Positions 58,025 to 64,000 of a stretch of DNA of 64,000 nt are shown here, piece by piece (positions within the stretch are counted from its first letter, which is position 1; the number at the start of each line of letters is the position of its first letter). The stretch comes from Prostheceraeus crozeri (lineage: Eukaryota; Platyhelminthes; Polycladida; Euryleptidae). The stretch covers positions 60,846 through 124,845 of the forward strand of contig CAJQUW010005246.1 in NCBI GenBank assembly GCA_907163375.1, read 5' to 3'. Made by a program: the position numbers and the translations under genes. Below the pieces are notes generated by a model. That model saw only the letters and a list, made by a program, of their open reading frames with translations. It ran no database searches and had not been told where the DNA came from.

Positions 58025-61000
58025 ACTGCAGCTGCCGAAATATATGTAGGGGCTGTGTGCGTCATCTATGGTGCATAGAGATTAACAATACCATAGATAA
58101 TGACAGATACATGATATTTGAAATGAAGGCATCACTGTGTCTTGTTATGATGACAATGGCATCCATTGCAAGATGTAGTTGTCTCATTCTCAGTTGGCAT
58201 GTATCTTACATGTATCTTTTATTATTGCCCGCTGTCGCATTGTTACTTACATAGAGATCTTGCATCTATTGGGCACCGGTGACGGACATTTGCACGCGCT
58301 TTAGAGTGTGGGGCTGGTCTCCTCGGAGAGGTTATGAGGATGATTTTGGCCTGTCTGTCGGATACGGATCTGTCTCGCTATCCATTAACATTCTTGTCTC
58401 TTGCTCCGGCGAGGAATTGTCTACGAAATTCGCATTTCCACTGACGATAATTCAACACAAGGCGCACAGATTGATTTCTCCGCGGAGTTTTTGGGTGAAA
58501 TTGAGTGTTGATGCAAGCCTAGTCGATCTATTTTGTCAGAAAGCAATTTTTATTCATTCAGCCGCGGCTTTCTCGTGTTTATGAGTTTCCCACGAAGTTG
58601 CAGGATGGAGACGCTTCGAGCTTGTTTGTTGATCTCAAATGGGGAGGAGAGATGTACTTCTTCGGACGAAGACAACGCAGGAGGTTTCTGGTTGAGGAAA
58701 TTTATTTAGCGGTACATGTTTGTAAATATTTGATATCAAATTCTGTTATTCAATCAAATCGTCACGAAATTGAGATGTGAAGATGTTGAGATCAATACTG
58801 ACGGCGTATGAGAAGCATCTGATTGCATTTGTGACAGGTATCTGCATGTAGAATGCCCCAGTTGCATGACAATTAAGGTAAATGCATTCCAAATGACAGC
58901 ATTGTATCATCGGCACGTGTCAATCGCGTGTATTGTTTCGGAGATGCTGATATTAAGGATTTCAGCCTCAGCCTTCTTCACATTAGAGCTGGAAGCAGGC
59001 TCGGGCCTGGAATGTTTGGCACCTGGACCGATATTTGTAATGTCTGAAATTAGAAATATCTAGGGTTGCGATATTTAAGATAATGTTTTGAATATAGTTA
59101 GAAAGCAATGTAAATTTGTTGTGGGAAGAACCAAGTAGGCCGATGTTCAGTTCAAAATTGTTACTTTTCTTCAGGTGATATATTAAATCGATCTATACTC
59201 ATAGATCATCGTCAGACAAGTGAATCACAGCTCAAGTAAACAAAAAAAATGTAAACGAATTAACATAGAATTGATACTAGTGGCAAGCAAAGGCAAAGTC
59301 TATAGCTAGTCTTTTGTCTCACTGTTGTGTGAAGCTTTCTTAAACAAATACCAGCCGTTGACAGTGCTCTCTCCTCTTCAACTAAAGTAGGTGGAATATT
59401 ATGAAGACAATCGTCAATAGGTTGAAGATGAAATCCGAGCTCACTGCACTGTAGATGAAACTTTGCTTGTTATGACTGCTCTGAAGTTGCTAGGATCCAC
59501 ATCTTCTCAAGGATTGTCTGCAACGATTCAGGTATATTTCTTTTTCCAGATTTTCTTCCATTCATAAGACTCTTGGAAGTTTATTGGTCATCCTCCTTTT
59601 CGGTGCAGTGCAATTCAATCTCGTGTCAAATTCTCAATTCTATGTATGGTTTGAAAGTCCTGAATATGTTGCAACATAACAGATTATTTTGTGTACACTG
59701 TAAATCATAATGTGACAGAATATGTAACGGATCAACCTGACGAATGCCATTGACATAATGTGCCGCATTGTGACGGATCTGACCGATATGTGACATTACC
59801 TGACACGCTGTGATCTGTACCTGACCAATATGTGACATATCAGGTATTGTATTTATTGTGATACTGCAACGAAACATGCATTTCTAAAGAAGATCAATTC
59901 AAATCTCCTATTAATTCTGGGAAATACCTGATAGGAGACCTAGGAAGATCTAGGCTTCCTTTGAAGTTGACTTCAGAATTCCACGTTTCTTACGGAGATA
60001 GTGAAGGAAAATAGAGAATTTCAAATGAAAAGTGTGCTTGAATATTGTCGATTACTGTCATCAGCCAGATGCAACAATAGCAGCTGTCGGCACATCAAAT
60101 AATATAGAATTTATTTGTGATAGACAAATACGTTAGAAGCTGCTCAACAGTTAACAATTAACCTACAGATGGTACATAGGCTGTACAGCATACGATCATG
60201 CAATCAACAATTAGATTTTTTGAATGATTCTTAAGGCGATTACACTCAACTAACGTAATTGATAATTTCAACAAGGATGGTAAAGTGCGCAAAGCGATGC
60301 AATTTCTCATTCGGGCCGGTCCGGGCAGAAAACAGCAGCCCGGTTACAGCTCTGTTACACATTGCAAGATTGCAAGTTCAGAGCTTTGAAAAATGTGAAG
60401 CCTGAGAATCCAAATCATTAACTATAGCAATACAACATTAGCATCAAAATGTTGGGCATTTTAGGGTGTGCGAGCACCTTGTCGTCATACAAAATGTCTG
60501 TCAATTACATGTATATTGATACAGAAGAACTTCATGTATACATTAATGCAGGAAATGCCGTCAGAAATGCTATGAATGCCCATGGAAGATATACGCTAAG
60601 ATTTTGAATTCCTCTTTCAATTGAATAAGCATTAGATGACTGCCTCTATGTAGGTAACATACGCTGAGAATCTTCGAAGCAGAGGCGCTTGTTTGTGCGC
60701 ATATCTCCGTCATGCAGGTAGATCTCTAATGTATCCAACACTTCCGAGCTACGTCAATGCCAGCATGGAAGTGAAAGATTTTGATCATCTTCAAATGGCT
60801 ACCTATCACTGGAGATTTTAAATATCATTTGCAGAGATAGTCGAATTTGAAGTGATGCTGCAAACAAGTTGATAGTCAGTAGCATAATTAAAATTAAAAT
60901 CAGAAAGCCTTACTCTCCTTGTGAGGAACTCCTGTCTATGCGCGATCCCGAAGGGTGAAGGTATAATTTGTTGATTGAGAAAAATGCAATTAAGATGAAT

Positions 61001-61139
61001 ATCTTTGCACAAATTACGTTAATAAATATCTATAATAATCTATAGATATGATCTTTAGTTTTGTTTCTCCAATTATTTCAATTTATAGTCTCCGTGAATG
61101 GGAGGGGTGAAATTATCTGCATGTATGTGCGAGGGTATA
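58025..61139. other. RAF intron, no gene recognised
   Basis: Two frames at 58279-58584 (101 codons) and 58598-58780 are somewhat GC-richer than average but match no family. A loose repetition of atgtgacat / tgacc words at 59706-59843 was noted. RAF HRD- and DFG-encoding exons were looked for here and not seen. Confidence 0.45.
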
Positions 61140-61141
61140 TA

Positions 61142-62482
61142 CAGATTGTTTCATAAAAAATGAATCACCCTTAAACATTGCCTTAACTTCAATTTTGTCT
61201 AACTCCGCCAAACTTGAACGAATTTCTCTGAAATTTGGAAGATATGTCAGTTGTGCTTATTTATATCATTGTTGGAAATTTCAAGCATGAATATTGAGTT
61301 GTTTTCCTGTTATAGATAAAAAAGTAGTAGATAATTTGATCTTCATTTAGCAATGTTACACAAAATCATACCTCACTCTTATAAAATTACATTTGTTTCC
61401 TTTGTTATGTAATATGTTGTTCTACAAGCCAAAAGCTATCAAGCAAAGCAAAAATAAAGAAAATCGGTCAATCAGAGCCAGTATAGCACTATTATTCATC
61501 AACAATAATGTAACTGCTACATGTGATTAACTGGACTTCATGTTCCATAGCTTCCTGACTTCGTTGCGGTGGTGTTGGCAGCACTCCTGATTGCTTTCAG
61601 CTAGAAATCTATCTCTTACCGGTTGAAAACAATACAAAGCACAACTGAACAATAACGAGATCGCAGTCACAAAAGGCAAAGTGTTAACCTTGCTAGAACT
61701 AGAGGGTTTTCTTTGCGAGCTACAAGCAAGCGACTAAATGTCCCTTACACATCGATGGCATAATGATGATTTTCGACTCTGTCGTAAAGAGGGCTCTGGC
61801 CGTCCACGCAAAACATCCAAACGTATAGACCGCCTAATTTTGGGATTTGTTAAAGTTGATCCAAGTCTCTCGTTAACTGAGATGGCTGCACTATACTCGT
61901 TTATTTCTAAGTCCACTATTCGTAGAAGACTTCACGTACAGCAAGGAACCATGAATTCTGAACACTATGTGAATGTTTTACGAATGAACATTGGCCAAAT
62001 GACAGATCAACTTGGTGATCCATCGACTAGGTTATTTATGGATGATAATGCTACGTGTCACAGGAGTAGTAGAGTCAACTTATGCAAGTCTCAATTAGGG
62101 CTTAGGATATTATATTGGCCAGCTCGTTCTCCTGATCTGAATCCCATAGAAAATGTTGGAGTATTCTAAAACGTAACGTTCGTCGTTCACTGCTACCTAC
62201 AGATGGCGTATCACAAACTTACGTCACTGTTAAAAAGAGAGTGGAGAAAGTTAGATCAGTCAAAAATCAACGATATCATCGAATCAATGCCTAGACGAAT
62301 TGGTGATGTCATTGACAATAAGGGTAGGGCCACAAAATATTACTGTATCATAGCTTATCAAATTATGTAAGGACATTTAAATATATTAGGGACATGAAAT
62401 AACATGAAAAATGCTTTCTGTATCATACTTATGTTTTATTTAGTCAAATTTTAGGATGATCCACTTTTTATGAAACGGACTG
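61142..62482. mobile_element. Decayed Tc1-like transposon with TA target duplication
   Basis: Terminal inverted repeats of about 30 bp (left CAGATTGTTTCATAAAAA, right CAGTCCGTTTCATAAAAA read inward) are flanked by TA at 61140-61141 and 62483-62484. TA duplication and the internal transposase remnant identify Tc1/mariner. At 1341 bp the length is normal for the family, although the transposase is damaged. The 5' untranslated part before about 61738 is AT-rich. Confidence 0.92.
61738..62370 (+). pseudogene. Tc1-type transposase remnant (DD34E), internally deleted
   Basis: The frame at 61738-62169 keeps the N-terminal DNA-binding part (GSGRPRKTSKRIDRLIL, SKSTIRRRLHVQ), then jumps to GTMNSEHYVNVL, so the segment carrying the first catalytic Asp is deleted. 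The second Asp (LFMDDNATCH) and the Glu in SPDLNPIEN remain, 34 residues apart, which is the Tc1 spacing. A one-base loss at about 62154 ends the frame early. The usual continuation (SILKRNVRRSL, later EWRKLDQSKIND and PRRIGDVIDNKGRATKY) is readable in other registers up to 62370. The protein could not be active. Confidence 0.92.
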
Positions 62483-62636
62483 TATTATGAAACCATGATC
62501 ATAGTCATTATTGCAGCGTGGAATATAAAATGTTGTATGCCGCAGGAGACATACATGAGACAATCACTGATTCGTATTTTGTTGATTGCAATTCGGTGAA
62601 GTTGCATCGCGTCAAGTCCCACATCCAAAGTCTAAT

Positions 62637-62762
62637 AATCTGGGGCGACCGTACAGAAACAGTGTTAGATAGTGAGTTGTTAGTGCAAGCTTCAATAGAT
62701 GAATGACACTGTTGGAGATTTGTTAGCTTAACAAGGTTTCTGTGCGGTCGCCCCAGGATTAT
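62637..62762. mobile_element. 126-bp MITE with 7-bp target duplication
   Basis: The inverted ends share TGGGGCGACCG.ACAGAAAC (inner copies at 62640-62660 and 62736-62756), and GTCTAAT lies directly outside both sides (62630-62636 and 62763-62769). No coding capacity. The superfamily is uncertain; the GGGGCGACC-type ends differ from the neighbouring Tc1 element. Confidence 0.75.
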
Positions 62763-62769
62763 GTCTAAT

Positions 62770-63454
62770 TCAAGAAAACAGATTTCACCGAAGACATGAT
62801 TGGTATTCGGTCAGGCTTGAGAATTGGCGTGAGATGTCCAGTTCGAGACAGTCTTCTCTGATATGACGGTAGTCAAACCCTTCTTCGAGACCTGCCGATC
62901 AATGTGATGTCTCAGACACAAGTCCGTGAAGCAAAAGTTGTATTTTTGCGTCTGTTTTTCCTTCATATTTGATGCTTAACTTCTTTCACTGCTGTGGCGC
63001 CAATATCAGGCTGCGCTGTAGAATTTGAGGACATGGAGAGAAAGAGAGAGAGAATTCACTCTCCAGCAATGACAGGTGCAAGGAAGAGCGCTGCACTCAA
63101 GAAAACCGTCAAATTTCACTCGCTAGTACGCGCGGAGCAATGTCCTGGAAAATGAAACAGTTAATGGATAATTAAATTGTCATTGATTTAAGGAGATCGA
63201 TCGATTCCTGTACAAACTAGTACGAACAAGCAAATTAAGGGTTGAGCGGGTTACCAGGAGAAAAAGGCCAAAGGATTTTGAATACTAGAAACCCATTCAC
63301 TTGAAAGCTAGAATCTCATCGGAGAAAAGTGTAGAGCACTTTGACAATAACTTTATAATATTTCAGTGATCTTTAATATATGATTATTGCTTCCATAATG
63401 AAGTTTATGCTCTCCAAAGGATGCATGAATTTCAAGAAGTGCAATTACAGAATA
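62770..63454. other. RAF intron or downstream DNA, no feature seen
   Basis: AT-rich, short chance frames only. A purine-rich gagagaaagagagagag run lies near 63033-63051. Confidence 0.5.
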
Positions 63455-64000
63455 GATTCATCTGTGCGTGTCTTTGGTTTCCTAGAAAGAAGAATCATAT
63501 CTGACCTTAATATGGAAATGGCACATCACAGAATTAGACAACTTGCTCCTTCTCGAATGGATAATTCGTGTATCGCTTGCTATTGGAAATGGCAAACAAT
63601 AAGCTGTCAGCCGAGGACACCAGAGCCAGTGAGAGATGCGTACGTGCTGTGATATCACTTCGCACACACCAAAACACACATCGATGCCTGACTTCGATTC
63701 AGTGTATGCACTATACAGTGAGAAATGCTGAGAAGAGGATGTAAAATCATCAAGTGAACTAATTTTCGTACGCCTGCCACTTTTTAATAATGATCGGAAG
63801 GGCCAACATTATGGAGAAAGCTTGTGCGCAATGATCTGAATTCTTCGAATGTGAAGGAATTTTGGCAATCGAAGCACTTTGCTTGAACTCACATTGATGT
63901 GCAAGGGTCGCACGACTTTTTTTCCTATCTCTGTAAGGCACTAGGAATTCCTTTTTGCCCACTTGATAGGTTCCTCGCTGTGCCGGCGATTTCGAATTAA
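63455..64000 (-). repeat. Dispersed repeat D, copy 2 (reversed, runs off the window)
   Basis: The reverse complement of this stretch matches 39363-39925 nearly base for base over most of its length: cgccggcac..cgaggaacct, then the MGKKEFLVPYRDRKK frame, then ctcactggctctggtgtcc, through to tttctaggaaacc. Local differences include a small replacement near 63690 (gtcaggcatcg versus gctagctagaa). The true end may lie beyond base 64000. Confidence 0.85.

Noticed and set aside
57588-64000. Search for the next RAF exon (HRDLK, DFG)
   Set aside because: No matching segment with splice sites could be found by eye; the intron likely continues past the window.

Overview
The window is animal genomic DNA, AT-rich, and it lies almost entirely inside one gene with very large introns. 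That gene, on the + strand, is a RAF-family serine/threonine kinase. Two kinase-domain exons (53972-54168 and 57411-57587) are unmistakable: they carry the glycine loop, the VAIK-type lysine, the alphaC glutamate and the TQWCEGSS hinge, and they splice in frame. A linker exon (35166-35386) and a CR2 exon with the 14-3-3 site RCISTPN (about 10227-10677) lie upstream, and a 58-nt candidate exon (14207-14264) fits between them in phase. The Ras-binding and C1 domains and the rest of the kinase domain (HRD, DFG) were not found here, so the gene probably runs off both ends. The spliceosomal introns, tRNA-derived SINEs and transposon types indicate an invertebrate bilaterian. The sequence alone does not fix the phylum.

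Layout. 1-10107: probable intron or upstream DNA with a non-autonomous hAT-like element (4138-5975, 8-bp target duplication), a long hairpin (6371-6468) and a reversed SINE. 10227-14264: CR2 exon and candidate small exon. 14265-35165: a 20.9-kb intron holding a complete Harbinger/PIF element (19624-21515; Myb-like and transposase genes convergent and overlapping) and, 260 bp further on, a complete young Ty3/gypsy retrotransposon (21775-26230; LTRs differing at 2 of 238 positions, 5-bp target duplication). 35166-35386: linker exon. 35387-53971: an 18.6-kb intron with a 33-copy 50-bp tandem array (40505-42200), SINEs, small inverted-repeat elements, and 70-bp and 19-bp minisatellites. 53972-57587: two kinase exons separated by a 3.2-kb intron, about two thirds of which is a 65-copy 32-bp array. 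57588-64000: intron with a SINE, a decayed Tc1 element (61142-62482), a 126-bp inverted-repeat element and an inverted second copy of a dispersed repeat also present at 39363.

How it fits together. Apart from RAF, every recognisable protein belongs to a transposable element. Three dispersed families recur: SINE-A (5 copies), family R2 (3 copies) and family D (3 copies). No new gene system can be demonstrated. The most unusual features are the RAF gene architecture, the Harbinger element with palindromic subterminal sites, the gypsy element whose gag start codon overlaps its LTR and primer-binding site, and the higher-order structure of the tandem arrays.
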